A stretch of DNA of 64,000 nucleotides from Thermogemmatispora sp042408735 (GTDB lineage: Bacteria > Chloroflexota > Ktedonobacteria > Ktedonobacterales > Ktedonobacteraceae), in assembly GCF_042408735.1 (NCBI RefSeq), contig NZ_JBHOQV010000137.1:52774-116773 (forward strand). Reading direction: 5' to 3'. Below, in pieces: positions 37,075 through 45,440 of this stretch. How positions within the stretch are numbered: the first letter of the stretch is position 1; each line of letters starts with the position of its first letter. The position numbers and the translations under genes were made by a program. A model generated the notes under the pieces. The model was not told where the DNA came from. It ran no database searches and saw nothing but the letters and a program-made list of their open reading frames with translations.

Positions 37075-37404
37075 ATGACCATCAGCCTGGAGCAGCTCAT
37101 CATCTGGGTCATTATTGCGGCCATTGTCGGGGTTGTGGGGGAATTCATCGCGCGTCGTCACGCCCCGGGCGGCATCATCGGCGCCATCCTTTTAGGGCTG
37201 CTAGCCATCTTTCTGGTTGACGGCGTCCTGCACTGGCATATCAGTGGCGAGCCATACCTCAACGGTGTTCCGCTAGTTACCTCGGTCCTCGCCGCGGCGG
37301 TACTCGTCTTCGTCTGGAGCGCTTTCGCTTACCGCCGTCTCTCCCCCTACTACTATCGGCGCGGCACCTACGCCCATCGACCGCGCCGCTGGTGGCGCTG
37401 GTAG
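37075..37404 (+). CDS. GlsB/YeaQ/YmgE-like small membrane protein
   Basis: 109 residues with three hydrophobic segments. IIAAIVGVVGEFIARRHAPGGIIGAILLGLLAIFLVDGVLHWHI follows the transglycosylase-associated (GlsB/YeaQ/YmgE) pattern of glycine-rich helices, usually stress-induced; the C-terminus is Arg/Tyr/Trp-rich and basic. AAGGAGGTGA at 37057-37066, eight bases before ATG 37075, decides the start. Molecular function is unknown in the family. Confidence 0.75.
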   Translation: MTISLEQLIIWVIIAAIVGVVGEFIARRHAPGGIIGAILLGLLAIFLVDGVLHWHISGEPYLNGVPLVTSVLAAAVLVFVWSAFAYRRLSPYYYRRGTYAHRPRRWWRW

Positions 37405-37515
37405 GCCACTTAGGCCGACACGAACCTTGCCCGAAAGAAAGCGCCGGCTCGCCAGGAGAGGAGGAAACTCAGGGCGCTGCCGGCGCGAGTTTTCCCTCCT
37501 TCCAAGCGAGTGGCC

Positions 37516-37965
37516 CTAGCGGCGGGAGCGCGAGGCCCGCCAGGATACCTCTCCCAACCGTCCCGCCAGCAGCAACGAGCTGAAGCCTGCCACCGTCAGC
37601 ACCTGCTCACAGGCCAGCGGCTCGCTATGGCCGGACGACTGTGGCTGGGACGCGGTGCCGCTGCGAGCGGGGACGGGAGCAGGCTTTCCGAAGCCAAAGC
37701 CGGCCCCGGCCTTGTCTCCGCTGGCAATCTCCTCCGTGCCGCGCAGCTCGGCGGCGACCAGCTCCAGTAGCTCGGCCACCTCCAGCTCAAGAGCTGCTGC
37801 CACACTCTCCAACACGCGGGCTGAAGGATACTTCTGTCCACGCTCGATCTCCCCAACGTAGATCTCTGATAGGCCGGCCCGCTCCCCTAGCTCCCGCATC
37901 GTCAGCCGACGCTGCTGACGCTCGCGCCGGATCACTTTTCCGAGCGTCTCTTGAAGATCAGCCAT
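37516..37965 (-). CDS. XRE-family regulator resembling ClgR
   Basis: 149 residues. The first 75 are a Cro/C1-type helix-turn-helix: LGKVIRRERQQRRLTMRELGERAGLSEIYVGEIERGQKYPSARVLESVAAALEL. The pattern LRELA...S-YL-EIERG-K-PS matches actinobacterial ClgR, the activator of clpP genes. The rest is a disordered Gly/Pro/Ser tail. It is divergent from a small gene and clpP, and the intervening region carries two similar palindromes (38039-38055 and 38068-38084). Control of clpP by this protein is therefore a good hypothesis. Confidence 0.85.
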   Translation of the reverse strand: MADLQETLGKVIRRERQQRRLTMRELGERAGLSEIYVGEIERGQKYPSARVLESVAAALELEVAELLELVAAELRGTEEIASGDKAGAGFGFGKPAPVPARSGTASQPQSSGHSEPLACEQVLTVAGFSSLLLAGRLGEVSWRASRSRR

Positions 37966-38038
37966 CCCACGCTCCTTTCTGCTCTCGCTGCTCTTCTCTC
38001 TGGCAGAGAGCCTGTTCGGTCTCTCGTGCTTGCCAGAA

Positions 38039-38084
38039 CTATGCTCTCAGCATAGCCGCCCGCGCAGCTATGCTAACAGCATCG
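38039..38084. promoter_or_regulatory. Two operator-like palindromes between the XRE regulator and the clpP operon
   Basis: Site 1 (38039-38055) is CTATGCT-CTC-AGCATAG with perfect 7-bp arms. Site 2 (38068-38084) is CTATGCT-AAC-AGCATCG, five perfect inner pairs. Their centres are 29 bases apart. The GCT-N3-AGC core has the same layout as the ClgR consensus as I remember it (GCY-N3-RGC), so autoregulation and control of the divergent genes are likely. Confidence 0.7.
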
Positions 38085-38239
38085 CTTTTAGCTATCACTA
38101 TATCCCCACACTTTGCTATATTCAAGGTGTTCCATCCCTCCCCTTTCCTGGTGGGCTACCACAGCCAGCCAGACAAGGAAGACAGGAACCCTCGGGCATC
38201 CAACGACAGCGGACAGCAATCAGAGAAAGGAGCGCATCG

Positions 38240-38545
38240 ATGTTACCGCGACCAACTGCTCTCTCCCTGTCATATACACAAGAGCATATCCAGTCAACCT
38301 TGCATATCCCTATTGTCTACGAGGAACACCAGCCGGAGCCGCCGCGCTGGGAGTATCGTCTGATCAGCCTTGACCCGCGCGAGGAGCCGCTCCTCTCCGA
38401 AGCCAGCCTGGCCAGGCTGGGACAGGAGGGCTGGCTGCTGCAAGCCGTCGTCGACGAGCGAGCCAGCGGAAGCGGCACCCAGCTTCACTACTACTTCGTG
38501 CGTCGCCTGATCGGGCCAGAGCAAGAGGCATCCAGGCGAGAATAG
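38240..38545 (+). CDS. Small protein, DUF4177-like
   Basis: 101 residues, soluble. RWEYRLISLDPREEPLLSEASLARLGQEGWLLQAVVDERASGSGTQLHYYFVRRL has the W-EY...LN-LG-EGW-L...YYF-R pattern of DUF4177 proteins, with a longer N-terminus. Function unknown. AAAGGAG about seven bases before ATG 38240 fixes the start. It precedes clpP by 111 bases on the same strand and is probably in the same operon. Confidence 0.65.
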   Translation: MLPRPTALSLSYTQEHIQSTLHIPIVYEEHQPEPPRWEYRLISLDPREEPLLSEASLARLGQEGWLLQAVVDERASGSGTQLHYYFVRRLIGPEQEASRRE

Positions 38546-38656
38546 GCTGTCGGCGCTCTGGCTGCAGAAGCAAGAGGTTGCCCGGATTGAGAGGAACAGG
38601 ATACCCAAAGCAGACTAGACCGCGCATCGAAAAGAAAAGCGGGAAGGAGCACACCG

Positions 38657-39271
38657 ATGACAGCTACTCTCTACGTACCGACCGTTATTGAAGCCACCGG
38701 GCGCGGCGAGCGGGCCTACGATCTCTACTCGCGCTTGCTCAAGGAGCGCATCATTCTTATCAATGGCCCCATCGAGGAGCAGATGGCCGGGCTGGTCATC
38801 GCCCAGCTTCTCTTCCTGGCCGCCGAGAGCAGCGAGCGGGAGATCAACCTCTACATCAGCTCGCCCGGAGGCGTCATCACCGCCGGCCTGGGCATCTACG
38901 ACACCATGCGCATGCTACCCTGTCCCATTGCCACCACCTGCGTGGGCTATGCCGCCAGCTTTGGCACCATCCTGCTGATGGCGGGCGACCGCGGTCGGCG
39001 CCGCGCTCTCCCGCATGCCCGCATTCACCTCCACCAGCCGTGGACGGCCAACGGGGTCAGCGGCCAGGCCAGCGATATCGAAATCCAGGCCCGCGAGATG
39101 CTGCACACCCGCGATGTTCTCAATGAGATCATCCAGCTCCATACCGGCCAGCCGCTGGAGCGCATCAAGCGCGATACCGACCGCGACTTCTTCCTGAGCG
39201 CCGCCGAGGCCGTCGAATACGGCATCATCGACGAAGTCCTCGAGCCGCCGGTCAAGGAGAGCAAGGGCTAA
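38657..39271 (+). CDS. clpP: ClpP-family serine protease
   Basis: 204 residues. Catalytic triad by comparison with ClpP: Ser101 in VGYAASFGTIL, His126 in ARIHLHQPW and Asp175 in RDTDRDFFLSAAEAVEYGIIDEVL. LYISSPGGVITAGLGIYDTM forms the substrate-binding strand. It forms a tetradecameric chamber with a Clp ATPase, none of which is encoded here. GYAAS in place of the usual GQAAS and the Arg/Ala-rich DRGRRRALPHARIHLHQPWTA loop mark it as one of several divergent paralogues rather than the main housekeeping copy. Close linkage to a ClgR-like regulator suggests stress control. Confidence 0.9.
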   Translation: MTATLYVPTVIEATGRGERAYDLYSRLLKERIILINGPIEEQMAGLVIAQLLFLAAESSEREINLYISSPGGVITAGLGIYDTMRMLPCPIATTCVGYAASFGTILLMAGDRGRRRALPHARIHLHQPWTANGVSGQASDIEIQAREMLHTRDVLNEIIQLHTGQPLERIKRDTDRDFFLSAAEAVEYGIIDEVLEPPVKESKG

Positions 39272-40092
39272 AGCGGCTCAATGCGCACATAGTCGAGGTC
39301 CAGCCACTGGCGACCCGTAGCGATCGTGCCAAAGCGCAGGGTGCCCCGCGGCGTCGCAATGGCGTACTGGTTGTCCACCCAGGCCACAAAGCCCAGGGGG
39401 TGGGTTGGAGGCGTGGAGGCCGTAAAGAGCAGGCTGCCGTCCACAAAGAAACGGGCCTGTGACGGCAACCACTCCAGCGCGTAGGTATGCCAGGCGGTGA
39501 GGGCGACCTCCTCCAGGAGATGCTCCTGAGCCCCGCTCAGACGCTGCAGCCAGCGCGCTGCCGGACGCAGCTCGCCGCTGAGGCGTCCCCAGAGAGCGGC
39601 CAGGGCCGTGGGGACGGCTGCTGCCAGAAAACCCGGGCGCAGGGCATGCACCACCTGGGCCTTCCAGCCCCAGCCCGGAACCCCGGGCACCAGAGCCATA
39701 TTCGAGGGCGGTGAGGCATAGAAGAACCAGAGCGCCTCGGGAAGCATCAGAAGGTCGCCGCGCAGCGAAAACGGATAGTTCCAGAAGCCGAAACCGGCGG
39801 TCCCGCGCAGCAGGCCGGGGGTCTCCGCCGTGCTGGCCAAAGTCGCCGCCGGATGCGAGAAGCAGGCTCGCACCTCCATCCGCAGTGGAGGACGCCAGGG
39901 GAAGAGGCGACGCGGCAGCTCGCCATAGTCATCGATCTGTGCATCGCTGTACTCCCCCTGGCGGCTGGCCTCCAGCTCCAGGCGCAACCGCGACTGCTCC
40001 ACGCTCAGGCGACCACCGCCCAGGCAGGTCCGCCGCCAGCGCGCGTCAAGCTCTCCACTTCCCTGCGCTCGAACGGCAAAGTCGTCGAACAT
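39268..40092 (-). CDS. GH16-like concanavalin-fold protein, catalytic motif not seen
   Basis: 274 residues, no signal peptide. The C-terminal part WHTYALEWLPSQARFFVDGSLLFTASTPPTHPLGFVAWVDNQY is the typical W-YaleW-p-----VDG strand pair of GH16/laminarinase-like jelly rolls. The E-[ILV]-D-x-x-E catalytic motif expected in the middle is not present, so this may be a sugar-binding or degenerate enzyme. It overlaps the clpP stop by four bases, tail to tail. A TTG start at 40122 would create a TTGA overlap with the upstream HTH-GAF gene; ATG 40092 is used here, and neither has a clear ribosome site. Confidence 0.6.
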   Translation of the reverse strand: MFDDFAVRAQGSGELDARWRRTCLGGGRLSVEQSRLRLELEASRQGEYSDAQIDDYGELPRRLFPWRPPLRMEVRACFSHPAATLASTAETPGLLRGTAGFGFWNYPFSLRGDLLMLPEALWFFYASPPSNMALVPGVPGWGWKAQVVHALRPGFLAAAVPTALAALWGRLSGELRPAARWLQRLSGAQEHLLEEVALTAWHTYALEWLPSQARFFVDGSLLFTASTPPTHPLGFVAWVDNQYAIATPRGTLRFGTIATGRQWLDLDYVRIEPL

Positions 40093-40118
40093 AGAAGATC
40101 TTCTATTCTGTGATCTCT

Positions 40119-41099
40119 TCAATTGAGCCGGAGGGAGAGTTCGAGCAGCTCGTCTTCCAGCTCCTGCCAGACCAACTGTTCCGCCTGCAAGTTATTGAGC
40201 GAGTGGCCCGTGCGCGTTGCCTCCATCATGACCTCGGAGACGCGGCGGCGGAACTTCATAAAATACTGTCGCTGGATGCTCTGGTCGGGCATGACCCGCA
40301 ATTCGATATCTTTGGGATCATAGAACTCCTGGGGGTCGAAAGCCAGAGCCAGCAAATCGGCGTATTGTTGGATGAGGGTCAGGCGAGCCTGGGAGAGGAA
40401 ATAGTAGGGCTGAGTGCTGGAGACCAGGAAGCAGCCGGCGACGCGCCCGGCGTAGAGGATCGGATGGGCGGCGGCGCTGCGCTCGTGGGGATCGCGGTGG
40501 GCGGGGATCAGCGAGTGTTCCTCATCGATATTCTGAATCGCGTTTGGGCGACAGGAACTGACGACGTAGCCCGAGAGCGACTCAGCGCTCAGGAACATCG
40601 CCTTGTGCTCCAGTTCGCCTCCCCAGGGAGGAGTGCCCAGTCCAAGCCATTCGCGCAGGCTGCGAATCTTCCCCTCCTTGGGAGGCATGCAGCGCACCAC
40701 GCGCACGGCCATTCCCAGATGATCTGGATCGAGCTGTCCCAGCGCCTGCTGTAGAATCAGGTTGCTCAGCGACCAATAGCGCATGGCCTCGGTTGTGGTT
40801 GCCCGCGCTCGGAAGATCCGCGCGTAGAAAGCGGCGGGAATCTCGTTCGACGAGTCGTCGGCAGGGGCTGCCGCAAAATCCTCGAACTCGGCCTGAATCA
40901 GCTCCTGCAGCTGCTCGCGATACTGAGGCAGCGCCTTAAGCAAGAGGCGGAGATTCTGAGGCTGGGGGTCGGATACGCCGGAGACCCAGCGGTTGAGCGT
41001 CGTGGGCGTCACTCCCAGCTCCTCGGCCAGGCGCTGTCTCTCGTGGGTATCAGAGATGATGGTTCCTAGCAATTCGCGCCAGGTGCGTGCTTCATCCAT
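40119..41099 (-). CDS. HTH and GAF-domain regulator
   Basis: 326 residues. Residues 5-55 form an XRE-like helix-turn-helix (HERQRLAEELGVTPTTLNRWVSGVSDPQPQNLRLLLKAL). Residues about 110-260 resemble a GAF domain (AMFLSAESLSGYVVSSCRPNAIQNIDEEHSLIPAHRDPHERSAAAHPILYAGRVAGCFLVSS, then a long helix). The C-terminal 60 residues are helical and acidic. This layout is common in Ktedonobacteria. It likely binds a small molecule and DNA; the target is unknown. The stop codon touches the start region of the GH16-like gene. Confidence 0.75.
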   Translation of the reverse strand: MDEARTWRELLGTIISDTHERQRLAEELGVTPTTLNRWVSGVSDPQPQNLRLLLKALPQYREQLQELIQAEFEDFAAAPADDSSNEIPAAFYARIFRARATTTEAMRYWSLSNLILQQALGQLDPDHLGMAVRVVRCMPPKEGKIRSLREWLGLGTPPWGGELEHKAMFLSAESLSGYVVSSCRPNAIQNIDEEHSLIPAHRDPHERSAAAHPILYAGRVAGCFLVSSTQPYYFLSQARLTLIQQYADLLALAFDPQEFYDPKDIELRVMPDQSIQRQYFMKFRRRVSEVMMEATRTGHSLNNLQAEQLVWQELEDELLELSLRLN

Positions 41100-41302
41100 A
41101 GCGTGTTGCCTTGCTGCTGAAATGGCTCTTGCACCGATCTTCCGTCATGATAACAGCTTAGCGCCCGACCGTCAACTCTTCTGCCGTCTAAGTCTCTGCT
41201 CCTCGCCTCTTCCTCGCTCGCTCCCTCCTGGCCCATCAGGCAGGCACAGGATCCCCCTCTCGACCGCTTCCGTGGGTCGGGCTGCCGGGCTGAGCTGTCC
41301 CG

Positions 41303-41358
41303 CTTGCGCCTCCAGATGGATAGCAATACAATAAAGGCAAGGTGTCTAAAGGTGTCTA
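41303..41358 (+). promoter_or_regulatory. Promoter and tandem 10-bp direct repeat
   Basis: TTGCGC (41303-41308), 17-base spacer, TACAAT (41326-41331) on the + strand. At 41339-41358, about where transcription would start, AAGGTGTCTA occurs twice in exact tandem (one helical turn apart), which suits a cooperative activator or repressor site. It lies 210 bases before the gene at 41571. Confidence 0.45.
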
Positions 41359-41570
41359 CCCTTGAATTGTTGAATCGCTGGCTCACCGTCACGTCTCTGA
41401 AGGCTGCTTCCTGACCGCCTGCCTGTCTACCCCCTTAACCAGGCTCGACCAACGGAGCAGCAGGTAGGGAGAGAGCGATACCTGAATCATCCTCTCCATC
41501 TCTAGTCAGGGGGGCCTGGCGGCCTGTCTGTAGTCAAGCAGCCTATGCTCTAAATGAAGGGAGGCGAGCC

Positions 41571-42419
41571 ATGTACGCAAGGCAAGCAGCAAGCGATGAA
41601 GCGAGAGAAACCCTGGTGAGGGAGAAGCTGAACGCCTTCGCGCGCTTACGCCCCGAGTTTGAGAGGTCCTTTCTCTTTGTCCAGCAGGTGCAGGGTCAGG
41701 AGCGCTTTGCCAGCTTTCCCGTTGAGATGACGGTGCGCTATTTCCATGCTCTCTGGATCTGTGATTGCAAGGATCGCCTGTTGAGCGTACCCAAAACGAT
41801 CGAACGCTACGAGGGGGAGCGCTGCCTGCAGCTGCTGCGCGGCTGGCAGGAGGGAGAGACCGCTGAGGTGGTGGCTTTTCTGCAGCGCCGCCTGGATGCC
41901 ATGCCCTTCGCCGACCTCACGCGCCAGATTCAAGAGACTGCCCGCCAGGCCCGTGCAGGCCAGGATCTGCTGCTGCGCCGCCTACGTCATGGGCGCAGCG
42001 TGCTCCTGAACCGCGTCATGAATCTGCTGCAGGCCCTGGACGCCATCTTCGCTCTGGACGAAGAGGCTCTCAGCGAGCAGGTGCGGGCGGCCTGTCAGCG
42101 CTATGGCCATGCGCCGGAGCAGATTGAGGCCCAACTGGCCGAATGGCACTCCCCGCTCTACGCCTGCCTCCCCCATCCTTTGCTGGCGCGCGAGAATATG
42201 CTGGTGATGAATCGCCTGGGAGCCAGGTCCTGCCTGCAGCAGGAGCGACGTCTCTGGGGAGAGGCTCGTCCCCAGGACGAGGCGGGGCCACGGGCCCTGG
42301 TCCTCATCGACGGCTATCGTGACCTGACATCGACGCGCAATCCTTTGCGCATGAGTCGCGCCCTCAGCCAGCTCGTCGGTGCCAGCTTTGCCCCAGCGGC
42401 AGGCCCCAGTTCCGGCTGA
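41571..42419 (+). CDS. Hypothetical protein, family not recognised
   Basis: 282 residues, soluble, rich in Arg, Glu, Leu and Gln and probably almost all alpha-helical. No signal peptide, membrane segment or familiar motif. A cysteine pair occurs in LWICDCKDRLLSVP. The N-terminal third (REKLNAFARLRPEFERSFLFVQQVQGQERFASFPVEMTVRYFHALWICDCKDRLL) looks conserved in character. GGGAGGCG seven bases before ATG 41571 gives a strong start. It is convergent with a small membrane protein gene. I have no functional guess. Confidence 0.65.
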   Translation: MYARQAASDEARETLVREKLNAFARLRPEFERSFLFVQQVQGQERFASFPVEMTVRYFHALWICDCKDRLLSVPKTIERYEGERCLQLLRGWQEGETAEVVAFLQRRLDAMPFADLTRQIQETARQARAGQDLLLRRLRHGRSVLLNRVMNLLQALDAIFALDEEALSEQVRAACQRYGHAPEQIEAQLAEWHSPLYACLPHPLLARENMLVMNRLGARSCLQQERRLWGEARPQDEAGPRALVLIDGYRDLTSTRNPLRMSRALSQLVGASFAPAAGPSSG

Positions 42420-42458
42420 GGGGGCGCTGTCGGGGTGGGCTGGCCTCTGCCCTTGCCC

Positions 42459-42938
42459 TTAGTTGGGTGAGCGCCGCCCGCCCCGGCGGCTCTTGCCCGC
42501 CTCGACCTCATCCAGCGATTGGAAGACCAGGCCATCCGCTGACTCCTGTGCCTCAGCGTCGACCGACTGGCTCACCTGCTCCGCGGCAGCAGCTCCCGGC
42601 CCCGCAATGGCCTGAAGGGCGTGCCCGATCAGGAAAAGCAGGAGGCTGTAGAAAATTGTTGTGGCGATGGTGCCGAAGAGAAAAGCGAGCGGCCCTGTGA
42701 GGTCAAGCCAGCTCACGCTACTGCCGGCGACCATCCGCACATAGGGGGAGCCATCGGGGCTGACAAAGAGCGTACCGCTGCTGCCGGGCGCCAGACCTAG
42801 CTGGATGAGACGCTGATAGGTGCTCCAGACCAGGTAGCCCTCCGCCGCGGCGGTGGCCAGCCCGAGCACCATGATCAGTCTGGCGGCCAACTGACAAAGC
42901 CGCGCGATTTTTCCTTGTGCGAGGAGGTCCTTCCACAT
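42459..42938 (-). CDS. Hypothetical membrane protein
   Basis: 159 residues with two transmembrane segments (about 15-38 and 78-107) and a 40-residue extracytoplasmic loop between them. The C-terminus is acidic then Arg/Gly-rich (SRRGGRRSPN). Family not recognised. GAAGGGAAAG lies about 10 bases before ATG 42938; a longer frame to 43049 begins in non-protein-like sequence. Confidence 0.6.
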   Translation of the reverse strand: MWKDLLAQGKIARLCQLAARLIMVLGLATAAAEGYLVWSTYQRLIQLGLAPGSSGTLFVSPDGSPYVRMVAGSSVSWLDLTGPLAFLFGTIATTIFYSLLLFLIGHALQAIAGPGAAAAEQVSQSVDAEAQESADGLVFQSLDEVEAGKSRRGGRRSPN

Positions 42939-43295
42939 AGGGTCTATCTTTCCCTTCCAGGGATCAACAGGCCTGCGCTCGAGACCGGCTCCTGGCGCAG
43001 CCAAAGCGCCCACTTCATCGCTCGTGGACGGGAGCAGGCAGGTTCCCATCTGGCCAGCCGAACCAGTCTCTCGCCAGCTTAGCCTACTTCCTTCTTTCTC
43101 TCGTTGGCTGATGTGCTAGAAAACAGTTCCCTGCCTGCCGACCAGCACCCGCCGTCCCAGGGCGCCCGTCAGGCTCAGACTGATTCCTCACTCTAGTATA
43201 GTACACCTGCCAGGCTCGCCGCTTTTCCCACTGCCTGCTACTCACCCCTTTGTCTTCGGCCGCTGCCCACGGCCCAGCCTCGCTGGCGGCTTCCC
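42939..43295. other. Intergenic region without a recognised gene
   Basis: About 360 bases between divergent genes. TAGTATAGTAC near 43193-43205 is the only AT-rich patch and may belong to a promoter, but no paired element is seen. Confidence 0.35.
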
Positions 43296-43352
43296 TTGAC
43301 GAGCGCTCTGCCAGGTGCTATCATCCCCCTATCAGCCTATACGCATATGTAT
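43296..43352 (+). promoter_or_regulatory. Promoter with operator-like repeat upstream of the ArsR gene
   Basis: TTGACG (43296-43301), 17-base spacer, TATCAT (43319-43324). About 15 bases downstream, ATAC-N6-GTAT (43339-43352) is a small inverted repeat at the expected transcription start, suitable for autorepression. The promoter position rules out a translation start at 43296. Confidence 0.55.
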
Positions 43353-43394
43353 GACGACGACGATCTGATAGTCGAACGAAGAAGTAAAAGGTGT

Positions 43395-43847
43395 ATGAAG
43401 AGCGAGGATGGCAGAAACAGTAGAGGAATCGTTTCGCCACCGGGAACGCTGGTGGACCAGGTGGAGGGGGAGCGCGAGGAGACGGCAGGCCGACCTCTCG
43501 ACCAGGGCGGCGGCCTGGCCCTGACACCCGAGGCTGCTGAGCTGTATGCGCGCTTCTTCAAGGTTCTCAGCGACCCGACGCGGCTGCGCCTGCTGACACT
43601 CTTGCTGGAGGCCCCTGCTCAGGGGCGTACAGTCAGCGAGCTGGTAGCGGCTCTGGGGGCGCCGCAGGGACGGGTCTCGACGCATCTGGGCTGCCTGCGC
43701 TGGTGTGGTCTGGTCCAGGCGGTCCGTGAAGGCAAGTATGTCTATTACCGTCTCAGCGACGAGCGTGTGCGTCTGCTCCTGACCACGGCAGGCAGCATGC
43801 TGCAAGAACACGCGGCCAGCATTGCCTCCTGCGGTGTTGTGCGCTAG
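43395..43847 (+). CDS. ArsR-family metal sensor, CmtR-like cysteines
   Basis: 150 residues. After a 40-residue polar N-terminus, the winged helix reads LYARFFKVLSDPTRLRLLTLLLEAP...TVSELVAALGAPQGRVSTHLGCLRWCGLVQAVREGKYVYYRLS. The recognition helix ends HLGCLRWCG (Cys100 and Cys104, C-x3-C), and Cys146 lies near the C-terminus. Mycobacterial CmtR uses the same C-x3-C plus a C-terminal Cys to bind Cd(II)/Pb(II). The ELCVC site of CadC/ArsR is absent. A promoter and operator-like repeat lie upstream; the start is ATG 43395, with ATG 43347 as alternative. The regulated gene is not obvious. Confidence 0.83.
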   Translation: MKSEDGRNSRGIVSPPGTLVDQVEGEREETAGRPLDQGGGLALTPEAAELYARFFKVLSDPTRLRLLTLLLEAPAQGRTVSELVAALGAPQGRVSTHLGCLRWCGLVQAVREGKYVYYRLSDERVRLLLTTAGSMLQEHAASIASCGVVR

Positions 43848-43928
43848 CGACCGATTGGCCATGGCCGCGATTGGCTGTAGCCGCCGACTGGATCCGGGCT
43901 GACTGCTGAGAGCGAGAGAAGGGCCAGC

Positions 43929-43958
43929 GGCCCAATCTCCCCGAAGGGAGACTGGGCC
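43929..43958. terminator. Bidirectional terminator-type hairpin
   Basis: GGCCCAATCTCCC and GGGAGACTGGGCC form a 13-bp stem with one mismatch, loop CGAA (TTCG on the - strand, a very stable tetraloop). It sits between the convergent ArsR and GH53 genes. Confidence 0.65.
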
Positions 43959-44063
43959 ATCTGGGTGGGCGCCTCACGTTGCGACTGTGTCGGCATCGGT
44001 TGTACTTGAACACTCCACTCGGTCGTAAAGAGGGGAAGGGAGGAAGTCTGCTTGCTGCTGGCG

Positions 44064-45311
44064 CTACTCGTAGCAGCGGATCGAAGGCAAGGCCCGTCCC
44101 TGACGGTCAAAGAGCGTCAGGTTATCCCAGGCGTCGCCAGCTCCCGGCTCCCAGCCTACACCGGGTATCCAGGCCGATTCCCAATAGACCAGTCCCCGCC
44201 CACGTCCCTGTGGCACCTGCTCCACGATAGCGCGCACCGCGCGGATATAGGCCAATTGGCCCGCGGGCGTCGGCGGGTAATCCGGGAGCAGAGGAGTCTG
44301 CGCGTTCACGATATTCGGCTCGCTATCGCCGTCGCTTAACGTCCAGGGATAGGCCGTCTCCACAACCACCAGATCCTTCCCGTAGCGCGGAGCCAGGTCG
44401 TTAAGGTTCGCCTGCAGGGCCGACAGAGGCCCGTGCCACCAGGGATAGTACGACAGACCGATGACGTCGAAATCCACCCCCTGGGCCAGCAGATGATCGA
44501 AAAAGTAGCGGCTCCCAGCGTTATCTCCCCCACGATCGATGTGGATCATCACCTCAATGGCGCGGCTGGTGTCGCGCACGGCGGCGATGGCGGCCTTGAG
44601 CAGCGTCGCGAACTGGGGCCAGCGCTCCGTACCGTTGACATAGATCTGCCCCTGGGGCCAGAGCATACCCGCCGTCACCTCGTTGCCTGTCTGGACCATC
44701 GCCGGCAGGGTCCCCTGACGGGCCAGCGCCCCCAGTACCGCGCGCGTATAATCGTAGACCGTCTGAGCCAGTCTGGTCAGATCCTGGCCCTGCCAGCTTT
44801 GAGGCGTCGTCTGGTGACTTGGGTCGGCCCAGAAATCAGAGTAATGGAAATCGAGCAGAAAGTGCAGGCCGGCGGCCTGAATGCGACGGGCCATAGTCAG
44901 AATATGGGGCAAATCGTTATAGGGGATAGGAGGCTGCACCCAGAGCCGTTCACGGATAAACGTTGCTCTGTGGCGAGCCACGATCTGCTCGGCGGGCAGC
45001 ACCCGCCCCTGATCGGAGAAGCGCTTACCCACGTCCTCTAGCTGCTGCAGCGTCGAAAGATCGTGGCCCAGCACGCGCGGGCGCCCGCTACCCTGGTGAG
45101 CGGCAGCCCTGGGTGCACTGCCCGCTGCCGGTGCCGCCAGGGCCGCCGGCCAGCCGGCGCCCAGGCTCAGGCCGCTGGCCAGCGTCGTAGCAGCCGCCAT
45201 CTGACCAAGAAAACGCCGGCGACTAAGGCTCAGCCTTCCAGGAACCGACGCCTGCGGCTCGCTCTTGGATCTGTTGTCCTGCGAGAGAGAAAGCTGTTGC
45301 TCGCGGTCCAT
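44064..45311 (-). CDS. GH53 arabinogalactan endo-beta-1,4-galactanase, Tat-secreted
   Basis: 415 residues. The N-terminus carries a twin-arginine-type signal (SRRRFLGQ, residues 30-37, before a hydrophobic Ala/Leu stretch), so export in folded form is likely. The TIM barrel has LLDFHYSDFWADP, the acid/base in QTGNEVTAGMLWP (Glu211) and the nucleophile in VVVETAYPWT (Glu318), all GH53 landmarks; GRGLVYWESAWIP ends the fold. It cuts beta-1,4-galactan to oligosaccharides. It is the last gene of the ABC operon, and its position matches the galactan operons of Bacillus. Confidence 0.9.
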   Translation of the reverse strand: MDREQQLSLSQDNRSKSEPQASVPGRLSLSRRRFLGQMAAATTLASGLSLGAGWPAALAAPAAGSAPRAAAHQGSGRPRVLGHDLSTLQQLEDVGKRFSDQGRVLPAEQIVARHRATFIRERLWVQPPIPYNDLPHILTMARRIQAAGLHFLLDFHYSDFWADPSHQTTPQSWQGQDLTRLAQTVYDYTRAVLGALARQGTLPAMVQTGNEVTAGMLWPQGQIYVNGTERWPQFATLLKAAIAAVRDTSRAIEVMIHIDRGGDNAGSRYFFDHLLAQGVDFDVIGLSYYPWWHGPLSALQANLNDLAPRYGKDLVVVETAYPWTLSDGDSEPNIVNAQTPLLPDYPPTPAGQLAYIRAVRAIVEQVPQGRGRGLVYWESAWIPGVGWEPGAGDAWDNLTLFDRQGRALPSIRCYE

Positions 45312-45440
45312 AGCATTCTGCCTACCTTCCTTGGCAAAGAAAGTGAGATCAACTACCAAAGCGAGGGCAGCCTGCCCGGGCAGGCACCTGCCAGCTTCTG
45401 GCGGTGACTCCCTGGGCTGGCCGCCGCTGGCGCCGAGAGA

